Positions 1 through 7,910 of a stretch of 39,868 bases of DNA are shown here, one piece after another. Source of the stretch: an uncultured Roseburia sp. (lineage in GTDB: Bacteria; Bacillota; Clostridia; Lachnospirales; Lachnospiraceae); assembly GCA_910577925.1 (NCBI GenBank), contig CAJTOI010000027.1:1-39868 (forward strand), in the 5' to 3' direction. A program made the translations under genes and the position numbers. Numbering within the stretch: position 1 is the first letter of the stretch; each line of letters starts with the position of its first letter. Under the pieces are notes generated by a model, which worked only from the letters and a program-made list of their open reading frames with translations, was not told the DNA's origin and ran no database searches.

Positions 1-66
1 GCGGCAGCGGTCTGTCTGATATCCGCGGGCGGGATCTATATATTCCGGCGCAGGGATTTAAAGTGA
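1..66 (+). CDS. C-terminal end of a membrane protein, probably ABC transporter permease (partial)
   Basis: The first 21 codons of the window are open and end in TGA at 64-66. They encode a hydrophobic stretch followed by a basic end (...GGIYIFRRRDLK), the usual finish of the last membrane helix of an ABC-2 type permease. A sensor kinase gene follows 54 bases later on the same strand. In Firmicutes, ABC permeases of the lantibiotic/bacitracin export type often sit next to such kinases, so this is probably the end of that kind of operon. Only the tail is visible, so the family is an inference from position and composition. Confidence 0.5.
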   Translation, partial: AAAVCLISAGGIYIFRRRDLK

Positions 67-120
67 CGGAGCTGCCTGCGGAAGCGGGGAATGAAAGCAG
101 CGGAAGGCGGAGGAAATAAA

Positions 121-1038
121 ATGGTTTTGCGGATGTTATGCGGGGGCATGGCGCTGCTTGCGGCAGCGCTTGTCATAAAACTGATACTGCTGTACACGGG
201 AATGAAAGAGATCCGCACACAGCTTTCCCGGTGTCTTTCGGAGGAGACAAACAATGTCATTTATGTGTCCGGAAACGACAGGCATCTCAAGGCGCTTGCC
301 GGAGCGCTCAACCGGGAGCTGCGCACACTGCGCGGCATGCGGCAGCGGTATCAGAGCGGCGACCGTGAACTAAAGGAGGCTGTGACCAATATTTCGCATG
401 ATCTGCGCACGCCGCTTACCGCGGTATACGGATACCTCGAGCTTTTGGAAAGAGAAGAAATTCCGGCGGAGGCGGCGCGTTATCTTGGCCTGATAAAAAA
501 CAGGGCGGATGCAATGCGCCGTCTTACCGGGGAATTGTTTGTGTACGCCGTCGCGCTGGCAGAGGATGACGCCGCATTCCCCGACGACGCCGAAAAACGG
601 GAGAATGTGACGGTCAACCGCGTGCTCTGCGACAGCCTACTCGCGTGGTATGATATATTCAGAGAAAGGCAGATAGAGCCGGAAATCATCATTCCGGAAG
701 CGCCCGTTGTGTGTTGTGTGGACCCGGAGGATCTGAGCCGGGTATTCGGAAATCTGCTTGACAATGCCGCGAAATACAGTGACGGCGACCTGCGCGTGGA
801 GCTTACGGCTGACGGCGCCGTCACCTTCTGCAATCACGCCGCAAAGCTCGATACGGTGACGGTCGAGCGTCTGTTTGACCGGTTTTACACGGTGGAGACA
901 GGGCGCGGCGCAACCGGTCTCGGACTTGCGATTGCAAAACTTCTCGCGGAGCGCATGGGAGCGAATCTTGCGGCGGAATACGATGCCGGAGTACTGACAA
1001 TGCGGCTTACGCTCGGGCATACGGTGCTATTCCTCTGA
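121..1038 (+). CDS. Sensor histidine kinase with a single N-terminal membrane helix
   Basis: A 305-residue kinase when started at ATG 121, which has GGAGG 7 bases upstream; an upstream in-frame ATG at 91 lacks as good a site. Residues 5-27 form one membrane helix and there is no extracellular sensor domain. The phospho-acceptor His is about residue 93 in the H-box SHDLRTPLTAVYGYLELL. The ATPase domain follows, with the N-box NLLDNAAKYS and the glycine box GATGLGLAIAK. The small size fits kinases that take their signal from a neighbouring ABC transporter, in keeping with the permease tail just upstream. No response regulator is visible; it probably lies to the left of the window. The 3' end overlaps the 3' end of the convergent MutS2-like gene by 12 bases. 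Confidence 0.88.
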   Translation: MVLRMLCGGMALLAAALVIKLILLYTGMKEIRTQLSRCLSEETNNVIYVSGNDRHLKALAGALNRELRTLRGMRQRYQSGDRELKEAVTNISHDLRTPLTAVYGYLELLEREEIPAEAARYLGLIKNRADAMRRLTGELFVYAVALAEDDAAFPDDAEKRENVTVNRVLCDSLLAWYDIFRERQIEPEIIIPEAPVVCCVDPEDLSRVFGNLLDNAAKYSDGDLRVELTADGAVTFCNHAAKLDTVTVERLFDRFYTVETGRGATGLGLAIAKLLAERMGANLAAEYDAGVLTMRLTLGHTVLFL

Positions 1039-2928
1039 CTCTATGATCAAATCGGTATACTTTCTCTGCATATCGTGCCGCTTTTTTCGGTTTTCAACCG
1101 TTTCAAACAGAATCGAGAAATCATAATCCTCCGGATAAAGTTCCGTAGCTGCAACATGCAGTTTTACCCGTTTGTGATTAATCCAGATTTTTTTATTTGG
1201 CAGCTGCACCCGCAGCACGCCTTTTTCATTGACCGGCACACACACGATCCCGATCTTTTTCTCCGGATAAACCATGACGCTGTCTCCAATTTGATACTTG
1301 GCGGTAAGTTCGGCATTTCTTTTTCCGGTTTTTGCTTTTGTAATTTTAGCCGTACTTTTTTTGACGATAGAATCTTTTGTATGTTCAAACGCATAGGATG
1401 CTGCCGCTTCTTCGCCATATGCGGCACGAACCGCCGTCTTCAGCATTTCTTCCGGCATTCCGAGCCGCTCCGCAATATAAAACGCACAGCTTTCACCGGC
1501 TTCTCCGATTACCATTTGGTAGGTCGGACGCAGTGTTTTTTTGTCAAATGCCATTCTTGCATTAACGATATTCTCCGCTTTGGCAGCGTATTCTTTTACT
1601 TCCGGATAATGTGTTGTCACCAGAAAAAGGGCGCCGCTTTTTCTGAGCTCTTCTAAGATTGCGATTGCAATCCCCATACCTTCCGTGGGATCTGTGCCGG
1701 AACCCAATTCGTCCATAATCACAAAGCTGTCCTTAGACGCTTCACTTAAAACTTCCAGCACATTCGTTATATGCGCAGAAAATGTAGACAAATTCTCTGA
1801 CAAATTCTGCCCGTCGCCGATATCGCACAGATAAGAACTGTTCATACAGATATCAGCCGGCCTGCATGTGACATGCAGGCCGCGCTGCGCCATGATGCAA
1901 TTGAGCATAACCGTTTTAATTGCGACGGTTTTTCCGCCTGTGTTAGGACCGGTTATAACGATGCCCCGTATCGTTTCGTCCACCTCAAACTGCAATGGTA
2001 CCGCTGTATCTTTCTCCATCAGTGGGTGACGTGCCTCCGCCAGTTTGATTCTGCGTTCCGTATTAATCGCGGGCTCTGCCCCATCCATATCGAGGCTCAA
2101 TTTCCCCTTGGAGAAGATAAAATCCAGTTTTTCAATCATGGTCAGATTTTCATACAGCACAGGTGCGGATGCCGAAACAAACGCGGATAAAGTGTACAGA
2201 ATGCGGTATACCTCATTTTCCTCGCTTATTTTGAGCAATTGCAGTTCCTCGTAGTATTTTGCGGCGCCTGCCGGTTCGATAAAAAGCGTGCTGCCGGTAG
2301 ACGACTTATCTATAATGCTGCCGGATATCTTAAGCTTATAATCCTTTTTCACCGGAAGGCATATCCGCCCGTTTCTGAACGTATAGTAATTATCTGCCAT
2401 GTATGCCTTATTCGAGCGAAGGATTTGCTCGGCCTTTTGTTTCATCTGCTCTTCACACTTTATGAGCTGCCTGCGTATTTGCTCTAATTCTTTTGACGCA
2501 TAATCGTCCACGGCTTCATTCCTGATTTTACCGCATATTTCATCCTGCAATTCTGAGAGCAAATTCAGATTTTCGTCATAATAAGCCAGGGAATTGCCGT
2601 ATATTTTTCCTCTTGCCAGATAATCCTTTAACCGTCTTACCGCAACTAAAACTTTTTCTACCCGCTCTAACTGATAGGGACTCAGACAATCCCCCTTTTC
2701 CGCGATTTGTATGACCTCTTTTATTTCCGTGATATTTTGCAGCGGCGGTGTTCCCAGCTTTTCAATCAGGAATCTGGCATCCGTTGTGTCTCTCAATTGT
2801 TTTTTCAATTCATTTTCAGAAAAGTACAAGGCCGCTTCTCTGATTTTTTCTTTCGCCGAATCGGTAACCGCCAAATCGGCCCATAACTCTTTGACTTTAT
2901 CAAATTCAATTTGTTTTTCAATATTCAT
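1027..2928 (-). CDS. MutS2-like ATPase with KOW-like domain but no Smr domain
   Basis: A 633-residue MutS-superfamily protein. The N-terminal lever/clamp region (about 1-290) is helical and charged. The ATPase core has Walker A GPNTGGKT at 327-334 and Walker B DELGSGTDP at 406-414, then the His of LVTTHYPEVKEYA. Residues about 547-592 resemble the KOW-like domain of MutS2 (GDSVMVYPEKKIGIV). Full MutS2 proteins are near 780 residues and end in an Smr endonuclease domain; here the protein stops about 40 residues after the KOW region. MutS2 is known in Bacillus as a factor acting on collided ribosomes (RqcU) and in recombination control. This shortened form would keep ATP-driven clamp action and ribosome contact but not cleavage. 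Its leader has a small frame and a terminator-like hairpin, which suggests regulated expression. DNA versus ribosome function is not settled by sequence. Confidence 0.85.
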   Translation of the reverse strand: MNIEKQIEFDKVKELWADLAVTDSAKEKIREAALYFSENELKKQLRDTTDARFLIEKLGTPPLQNITEIKEVIQIAEKGDCLSPYQLERVEKVLVAVRRLKDYLARGKIYGNSLAYYDENLNLLSELQDEICGKIRNEAVDDYASKELEQIRRQLIKCEEQMKQKAEQILRSNKAYMADNYYTFRNGRICLPVKKDYKLKISGSIIDKSSTGSTLFIEPAGAAKYYEELQLLKISEENEVYRILYTLSAFVSASAPVLYENLTMIEKLDFIFSKGKLSLDMDGAEPAINTERRIKLAEARHPLMEKDTAVPLQFEVDETIRGIVITGPNTGGKTVAIKTVMLNCIMAQRGLHVTCRPADICMNSSYLCDIGDGQNLSENLSTFSAHITNVLEVLSEASKDSFVIMDELGSGTDPTEGMGIAIAILEELRKSGALFLVTTHYPEVKEYAAKAENIVNARMAFDKKTLRPTYQMVIGEAGESCAFYIAERLGMPEEMLKTAVRAAYGEEAAASYAFEHTKDSIVKKSTAKITKAKTGKRNAELTAKYQIGDSVMVYPEKKIGIVCVPVNEKGVLRVQLPNKKIWINHKRVKLHVAATELYPEDYDFSILFETVENRKKRHDMQRKYTDLIIESEE

Positions 2929-2980
2929 TTCCGGTTCCTTTCATTTGAAACGACAGCGTCGCCTTAAACGCAAAAAGGCA

Positions 2981-3009
2981 TAAAAATAGCATGACCATAC
3001 AGTCATGCT
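2981..3009 (-). terminator. Terminator-like hairpin in the leader of the MutS2-like gene (possible attenuator)
   Basis: An 8-bp perfect stem, AGCATGAC (2988-2995) with GTCATGCT (3002-3009) and a 6-base loop. Read leftward it is followed by ATTTTTA and shortly after by another run of T. It lies between the leftward promoter at 3200-3228 and the MutS2-like start at 2928. No leftward gene precedes it except the 12-codon frame at 3135-3173, so it is best explained as a conditional terminator in the leader. Function is inferred. Confidence 0.55.
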
Positions 3010-3134
3010 TATATCTTCTACGGAAATAGATATACCATAATTTAGGAAGCAATTGTAAGGCGAAAACGCTGACAGACGATGTGTCAACAAACGGGCAGAC
3101 TTCCGGTATAAAACGAAAGATCGCCCTGCAATAT

Positions 3135-3173
3135 TTATTTTGCAATTTTCTCCGTTACAATCGCAGTTAACAT
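3135..3173 (-). CDS. Possible leader peptide MLTAIVTEKIAK
   Basis: A 12-codon frame starts at ATG 3173 and ends in TAA. It has a clean GGGAGG site 6 bases upstream and begins about 20 bases downstream of the predicted transcription start of the leftward promoter at 3200-3228. A short inverted repeat (TGCAA/TTGCA) overlaps its end. It precedes the terminator-like hairpin at 2981-3009 and the MutS2-like gene. This is the arrangement of antibiotic-responsive leader peptides, in which a stalled ribosome changes RNA folding. It is too short for homology to help, so the claim rests on the site, promoter and position. Confidence 0.45.
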   Translation of the reverse strand: MLTAIVTEKIAK

Positions 3174-3199
3174 AAAAATCCTCCCAAAACGTTTTCTCA

Positions 3200-3228
3200 A
3201 TTATATATCTCCGTATAGGATTGGTCAA
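3200..3228 (-). promoter_or_regulatory. Leftward promoter for leader peptide and MutS2-like gene
   Basis: Read leftward: -35 TTGACC (3223-3228), 17-bp spacer, -10 TATAAT (3200-3205). It lies back to back with the copper operon promoter, about 20 bases away, so CsoR bound at 3256-3272 could conceivably also affect it. It implies a leader of roughly 265 bases before the MutS2-like start codon. Confidence 0.7.
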
Positions 3229-3248
3229 GTCCCCAATAGAAAAAACAC

Positions 3249-3277
3249 TTGCAAAATACCCTATAGGGGTATATAAT
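3249..3277 (+). promoter_or_regulatory. Promoter of the csoR-copA operon
   Basis: -35 TTGCAA (3249-3254), 17-bp spacer, -10 TATAAT (3272-3277). The spacer is almost entirely filled by the CsoR operator, so a bound repressor would block RNA polymerase directly. Confidence 0.8.
3256..3272. promoter_or_regulatory. CsoR operator
   Basis: ATACCC-TATAG-GGGTAT: two perfect 6-bp arms around a 5-bp centre. This matches the known CsoR type operator (a C-rich/G-rich palindrome of the form TACCC...GGGTA). It lies between the -35 and -10 of the promoter for the CsoR gene itself, so autoregulation is expected, with copper binding releasing the repressor. Confidence 0.85.
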
Positions 3278-3319
3278 AACCGGGAAAGGGCAATAATAAA
3301 AAAACAAAGGAGCATGCGG

Positions 3320-3628
3320 ATGGATGAGATGCAAAAGGATTGCTGCTGTCAGAAGACAAAACAGCGTTCGGAAAAGGAATACAAAGATCTGTTAAACCGG
3401 TTAAAACGCATTGAGGGACAGATCCGCGGCGTCCGGGGCATGGTCGAGCGGGACGCCTACTGCACCGATATTCTGACGCAGGTTGCGGCGGCGAATGCGG
3501 CGCTCAACAGCTTTTCGAAGGTGCTGCTTGCGAATCATATCAAGACCTGTGTGACGCAGGACATTCTCGACGGGAAAGAGGAGACGGTAGATGAGCTGGT
3601 GACCACGCTGCAGAAACTGATGAAATGA
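3320..3628 (+). CDS. csoR: Copper-sensing repressor CsoR
   Basis: A 102-residue all-helical repressor of the CsoR/RcnR (DUF156) family. ATG 3320 is chosen because AAAGGAG at 3306-3312 is 7 bases upstream; the in-frame ATG at 3314 is only 1 base from that site. The family core is seen in LLNRLKRIEGQIRGVRGMV, and the Cu(I) ligands in AYCTD (Cys) and NHIKTC (His-x3-Cys), the classical Cys-His-Cys set. The N-terminus carries an extra DCCCQ cysteine cluster that is not part of the core site. It overlaps the copA reading frame and shares a promoter with it. Binding of Cu(I) should release the operator at 3256-3272 and induce copper export. Confidence 0.93.
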   Translation: MDEMQKDCCCQKTKQRSEKEYKDLLNRLKRIEGQIRGVRGMVERDAYCTDILTQVAAANAALNSFSKVLLANHIKTCVTQDILDGKEETVDELVTTLQKLMK

Positions 3629-3642
3629 AAAGAGGTTACGAT

Positions 3643-6333
3643 ATGGAACAGTATACGGTCACGGGCATGAGCTGTGCCGCCTGCAGCGCCCGGGTGGAAA
3701 AGGCGGTTTTGGGCATAGAGGGAGTGACTTCCTGTTCGGTCAGTCTTCTGACAAATTCGATGGGGGTGGAGGGTACGGCCTCCGCCGAGGAGATTGTCAG
3801 AGCCGTGGAGCAGGCGGGATACGGGGCGGCGCAAAAGTCCGGCGGAGCGGGCGCGCCCGCGCGTGAAAGCGGCGGAAGCGATACGGCGGATCTGTTAAAG
3901 GACAGGGAGACGCCGATGTTAAAGAAGCGCCTCTTCGCATCGGTCGGGTTTCTGGCGGTGCTGATGTATGTCTCGATGGGGCATATGATGTGGGGATGGC
4001 CGGCGCCGGCGTTTTTCGCGGAGAATCATGTGGCGCTGGGGCTGCTGCAGCTGCTGCTTACGGCAGTCGTTATGGTCATCAATCAGAAATTTTTTATCAG
4101 CGGCTTTCGGGGGCTTGCGCATCGGGCTCCGAACATGGACACACTGGTGGCGCTTGGCTCCGGTGCGGCATTTGTCTACAGCACCTACGCGCTGTTTGCG
4201 ATGACGGACGCGCAGGCGGCCGGGGATGCGGCGGGCGTCATGGCATATATGCATGAGCTTTACTTTGAGTCGGCGGCGATGATACTGACGTTGATCACGG
4301 TCGGGAAAATGCTTGAGGCCCGCTCGAAAGGGAGGACAACCGACGCGCTGAAAAGCCTGATGAAGCTTGCGCCGAAGACCGCGGTACTGGTGCAGACCGA
4401 TGCCGCGGGGAATGAGACCGAGACAGAGGTAGCGATTGCGCAGGTGAAAAAGGGCGATATCTTTGTGGTGCGGCCGGGAGAGCATATCCCGGTGGACGGT
4501 GTGGTGTTGGAGGGCAGCAGCGCGGTAAACGAGGCGGCTTTAACCGGAGAAAGCATCCCGGCAGACAAGGGGGCCGGGGATACGGTTTCGGCCGCGACCG
4601 TCAATCAGTCCGGCTTTCTGCGGTGTGAGGCATCGAGAGTCGGGGAGGATACGACACTGTCCCAGATCATTCAGATGGTCAGCGACGCCGCGGCGACAAA
4701 GGCGCCGATCGCAAAAGTAGCCGACCGGGTTTCTGGCGTGTTTGTGCCTGCGGTAATCGCGATTGCGATCGTGACAATCGCGGGCTGGCTTTTGGCCGGG
4801 GAGGGCATCGGATTCGCGCTGGCGAGAGGAATCTCCGTTCTCGTGATCAGCTGCCCCTGTGCGCTCGGGCTGGCGACGCCGGTCGCGATCATGGTGGGAA
4901 ACGGTATCGGCGCGAAAAACGGCATTATGTTTAAGACGGCGGTATCGCTGGAGGAGACCGGCAAGACGCAGATTGTCGCGCTTGACAAGACGGGGACGAT
5001 CACGAACGGAACGCCGAAGGTGACGGACGTGGTGCCGGCGGAGGGCGTCGACGAGACGGAGCTGATTTATCTCGCAAACGTGCTGGAACAGCGGAGCGAG
5101 CATCCGCTCGCTGCGGCCGTGACAGAATACGCGGCCGCAACGATATTTGCAGACGCAGACAATGCCGCGGCCGCAAACAGGAAAGACATTCCGGCCGCGG
5201 TGGTGACGGAATTTGCGGCGCTTCCGGGAAACGGCCTGCGGGCGGTCTGTGACGGGAAAGTACTGCTCGGCGGAAAAGAAAGCTTTATCATGGAGCAGCT
5301 AAACGGGCGGGAGAGCGGGGAAAATAACGGGCCGCACGCGCCCGAGACGGCGCTTGCGTCCGGGAAAACGGACGATATCCTAAGGCAGGCCCGACAGCTT
5401 TCGGAACAGGGAAAGACGCCGCTGTTTTTTGCAGCGGACGGGGAGCTTGTCGGCATGATCGCGGTGGCGGATGTCATCAAGGAAGACAGCAGGCAGGCAG
5501 TCGCGGAACTGCGGAATATGGGAATCCGCGTCGTGATGCTGACCGGGGACAACGAGCGCACGGCGCGCGCAATCGGCGCGCAGGCCGGTGTGGATGAGGT
5601 GATCGCCGGCGTGCTCCCGGAGGGCAAGGAACAGGTGATACGCACGCTTCAAAAGCAGGGTAGGGTCGCGATGGTCGGGGACGGCATCAACGACGCCCCG
5701 GCGCTGACGCGCGCGGATATCGGAATCGCCATCGGGGCAGGAACCGATATCGCCATCGATGCGGCCGATGTGGTGCTGATGAAAAGCCGGATGAGGGATG
5801 TCCCCGCGGCCGTACGCTTAAGCCGCGAGACGCTGAAAAATATTCACGAAAACCTGTTCTGGGCGTTTTTCTACAATGTCGTCGGAATCCCGCTGGCAGC
5901 GGGCGTATGGATTCCGCTGTTCGGGTGGCAGTTAAACCCGATGTTCGGAGCCGCGGCGATGAGTTTGTCAAGCTTCTGCGTAGTGACGAATGCGCTGCGT
6001 CTGAATCTGAAAAATATTTATGACGCCGCGCGGGATAAAAAAATAACGGACCGCACGCTTCGCGAACGGCCCTTATATTCAATAAAGCAGCAAAGAAAAG
6101 AGGATTTAAAGGAGGAAAAAATCATGGAGAAAACAATGAAAATCGAGGGAATGATGTGCGGACACTGCGAGGCCCGGGTGAAGAAATGCTTAGAGGGCAT
6201 CGAGGGCGTCACCGAGGCGGCGGTCAGCCACGAGGCGGGGACGGCTGTCGTGAAGCTCGCGGCGGAGGTTTCCGACACTGTGCTGCGGGAGACCGTTGAG
6301 GCGCAGGATTATAAGGTGCTCTCGATAAACTGA
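3643..6333 (+). CDS. copA: Cu(+)-exporting P1B-type ATPase with fused C-terminal CopZ-like domain
   Basis: An 896-residue copper pump. ATG 3643 has AGAGG 7 bases upstream; an ATG at 3625 overlaps the csoR stop but has a poorer site. Domains in order: an N-terminal heavy-metal domain with GMSCAAC (Cys11, Cys14), membrane helices, the TGES actuator loop, the transmembrane CPC (about 404-406), the phosphorylation motif DKTGT (448-452), SEHP, TGDN and GDGINDAP. After the last helix pair, the chain continues through a charged linker to a second heavy-metal domain with GMMCGHC (Cys839, Cys842). The C-terminal domain looks like a free CopZ chaperone joined in frame, and an internal start at 6124 has its own ribosome site. 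It exports cytosolic Cu(I) and is controlled with csoR by the shared operator. Confidence 0.93.
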   Translation: MEQYTVTGMSCAACSARVEKAVLGIEGVTSCSVSLLTNSMGVEGTASAEEIVRAVEQAGYGAAQKSGGAGAPARESGGSDTADLLKDRETPMLKKRLFASVGFLAVLMYVSMGHMMWGWPAPAFFAENHVALGLLQLLLTAVVMVINQKFFISGFRGLAHRAPNMDTLVALGSGAAFVYSTYALFAMTDAQAAGDAAGVMAYMHELYFESAAMILTLITVGKMLEARSKGRTTDALKSLMKLAPKTAVLVQTDAAGNETETEVAIAQVKKGDIFVVRPGEHIPVDGVVLEGSSAVNEAALTGESIPADKGAGDTVSAATVNQSGFLRCEASRVGEDTTLSQIIQMVSDAAATKAPIAKVADRVSGVFVPAVIAIAIVTIAGWLLAGEGIGFALARGISVLVISCPCALGLATPVAIMVGNGIGAKNGIMFKTAVSLEETGKTQIVALDKTGTITNGTPKVTDVVPAEGVDETELIYLANVLEQRSEHPLAAAVTEYAAATIFADADNAAAANRKDIPAAVVTEFAALPGNGLRAVCDGKVLLGGKESFIMEQLNGRESGENNGPHAPETALASGKTDDILRQARQLSEQGKTPLFFAADGELVGMIAVADVIKEDSRQAVAELRNMGIRVVMLTGDNERTARAIGAQAGVDEVIAGVLPEGKEQVIRTLQKQGRVAMVGDGINDAPALTRADIGIAIGAGTDIAIDAADVVLMKSRMRDVPAAVRLSRETLKNIHENLFWAFFYNVVGIPLAAGVWIPLFGWQLNPMFGAAAMSLSSFCVVTNALRLNLKNIYDAARDKKITDRTLRERPLYSIKQQRKEDLKEEKIMEKTMKIEGMMCGHCEARVKKCLEGIEGVTEAAVSHEAGTAVVKLAAEVSDTVLRETVEAQDYKVLSIN
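6124..6333 (+). CDS. Internal in-frame start giving a free CopZ-like copper chaperone
   Basis: Inside copA, in the same frame, AAAGGAGG at 6108-6115 stands 8 bases before ATG 6124. Starting there gives a 69-residue heavy-metal domain, MEKTMKIEGMMCGHC..., the size and sequence type of CopZ. The preceding 24 or so codons of copA read like a former intergenic region: purine-rich, low complexity and with a perfect ribosome site. The locus may therefore make both the fused pump and a separate chaperone. A fused C-terminal metal domain is plausible in related ATPases; dual production is inferred. Confidence 0.55.
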   Translation: MEKTMKIEGMMCGHCEARVKKCLEGIEGVTEAAVSHEAGTAVVKLAAEVSDTVLRETVEAQDYKVLSIN

Positions 6334-6413
6334 GCAGCAAAGAACAGCGGGGGTCATGCATGGCATGGCGCCCGCTTACTTGCGCGGCGCAGCGGAAAGA
6401 AGGGCGTTTTATA

Positions 6414-6442
6414 TTGACTTACCCATGCCGACTTGATAAAGT
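6414..6442 (+). promoter_or_regulatory. Candidate promoter for the HD-GYP / hybrid kinase / MATE operon
   Basis: -35 TTGACT (6414-6419), 17-bp spacer, -10 TAAAGT (6437-6442), 20 bases before the start codon at 6462. The -35 is good and the -10 is weak. The 128-base gap after copA holds no convincing terminator or riboswitch, so read-through from copA is possible. Confidence 0.45.
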
Positions 6443-6461
6443 TAGGTTATGGAGGGGTTCT

Positions 6462-7910
6462 ATGCGCTATGTTACATTGAGAGAAACAAGGCCGGGGATG
6501 CGCCTGGCCTATGATTTGTATGATTCGTTCGGCAGGACACTGGTCGGGAGCAGCTGCGAGCTGACGGACGTATATATCGAAAAGTTGCGGGAATACGGAG
6601 TCGGCGGGGTATATATCACGGACCGGCTGTCCGAGGATATCGAGGTGGAGAATATCATTTCACCCGAGCTGCGCAGAGAGGGGCTCGCCTGCATCAGAGT
6701 GTGTGATATCGACAGATGTCATGACATTGCCAAGCGTATGGTGTCGGAAATATTGGGAAAATGCGTGGTATCTCTCGATATGGCGGATCTGCGTACCTAT
6801 GATGATTATACCTATGCCCATTCCGTCAATGTTGCGGTTATCTGCTGCGTGATCGGGGTGGGAATGGAGCTTCCGGAGGAAGATTTGCTCGGGCTTGTCA
6901 CGGCAGCGCTGCTGCATGATTTGGGCAAGCTGTCTATCCCGCCGGAAATATTAAATAAACCCGGGCGGCTGACACCGGAAGAATATCAGGTTATGAAGTC
7001 GCACGCCACGGTTTCCTATGAGCTTTTAAAGGAGCGCTGGGATGTCTCCGCACAGGTCAAATCCGCCGTACTCTTTCACCACGAGAATGTGGACGGAAGC
7101 GGCTACCCGCAGGGACTTGAGGGACATGAACAGACGCTTTTTACGAAGATTCTGCATGTGGCGGATGTCTATGACGCGCTCGTCTCCAAGCGGCCGTACA
7201 AGAATCCCTACTCGCCCTATGAGGCATCGGAGTATCTGATGGGCGGCTGCGGTATTATGTTCGACCAAACGGTAGTGGATATTCTGCTGCGCTATGTCCC
7301 GCTGTACCCGAAGGGGACGGCGGTGATACTTTCCGACGGGCGGACAGGGATTATTTACGAAAACGCAGGCGTACATAATTTAAGACCGATTATCCGCCTT
7401 TTCGACGGAACCCTTTTGGACATGACGGAGAAGCAGAACCTCAGCCTGACGCTGTCTACCGGCCGGCAGAACGAGATGATTCCGACCGAGGATGCCGAGG
7501 AGAGCCGCAAGGAGATGCTTCGGGAGTGGAAGCGTTACCGGATTATGGCGGTCGATGATATGAAGACGAACCTGCAGATGATACGCGGGATTTTAGACAG
7601 TCTGTATGATGTGACGCTGATTAAGTCGGGGAGCCAGGCACTGCATTACCTTGAGAAGAATCCGTATCCGGATCTGATCCTGATGGACATTGATATGCCC
7701 GAGATGGACGGCATTGAGACGGCCAGGCGGATACAAAAGCTGACGGGGCATGCGGTTCCGATTCTGTTTGTCACTGCGCTCTGCGACAGGGAGACGGTTA
7801 TGATGTGCCGCAGCATGGATGCCGCCGGATATATCGTGAGGCCGTATAAGCCGGTTTACATCAAATCCGAGATCAAACGGATTCTGACGGGACGGAGTGA
7901 TGTGGAATGA
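6462..7910 (+). CDS. HD-GYP phosphodiesterase with C-terminal receiver domain
   Basis: A 482-residue protein. ATG 6462 is preceded by GGAGGGG at 6451-6457; upstream in-frame ATGs lack a site. The N-terminal 80 or so residues are a small domain common before clostridial HD-GYP modules. The HD-GYP domain follows: HD at 152-153 in LLHDLGKLSIP, HHE at 206-208 and GYP at 214-216, the residues needed for metal binding and cyclic-di-GMP hydrolysis. The C-terminus is a receiver domain with phospho-acceptor Asp about 409 (LILMDIDMPEMDG) and a terminal RPYKP Lys. The usual order is receiver first, so the reversed order is less common. The gene overlaps the hybrid kinase by 4 bases (ATGA), which suggests translational coupling and that the kinase phosphorylates this receiver to tune c-di-GMP breakdown. 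Confidence 0.9.
   Translation: MRYVTLRETRPGMRLAYDLYDSFGRTLVGSSCELTDVYIEKLREYGVGGVYITDRLSEDIEVENIISPELRREGLACIRVCDIDRCHDIAKRMVSEILGKCVVSLDMADLRTYDDYTYAHSVNVAVICCVIGVGMELPEEDLLGLVTAALLHDLGKLSIPPEILNKPGRLTPEEYQVMKSHATVSYELLKERWDVSAQVKSAVLFHHENVDGSGYPQGLEGHEQTLFTKILHVADVYDALVSKRPYKNPYSPYEASEYLMGGCGIMFDQTVVDILLRYVPLYPKGTAVILSDGRTGIIYENAGVHNLRPIIRLFDGTLLDMTEKQNLSLTLSTGRQNEMIPTEDAEESRKEMLREWKRYRIMAVDDMKTNLQMIRGILDSLYDVTLIKSGSQALHYLEKNPYPDLILMDIDMPEMDGIETARRIQKLTGHAVPILFVTALCDRETVMMCRSMDAAGYIVRPYKPVYIKSEIKRILTGRSDVE

Noticed and set aside
6334..6461. Possible cyclic-di-GMP riboswitch before the HD-GYP gene
   Set aside because: None of the conserved GEMM riboswitch core sequences could be found, and the only stem (AGCGGG/CCCGCT) is short with a large loop.
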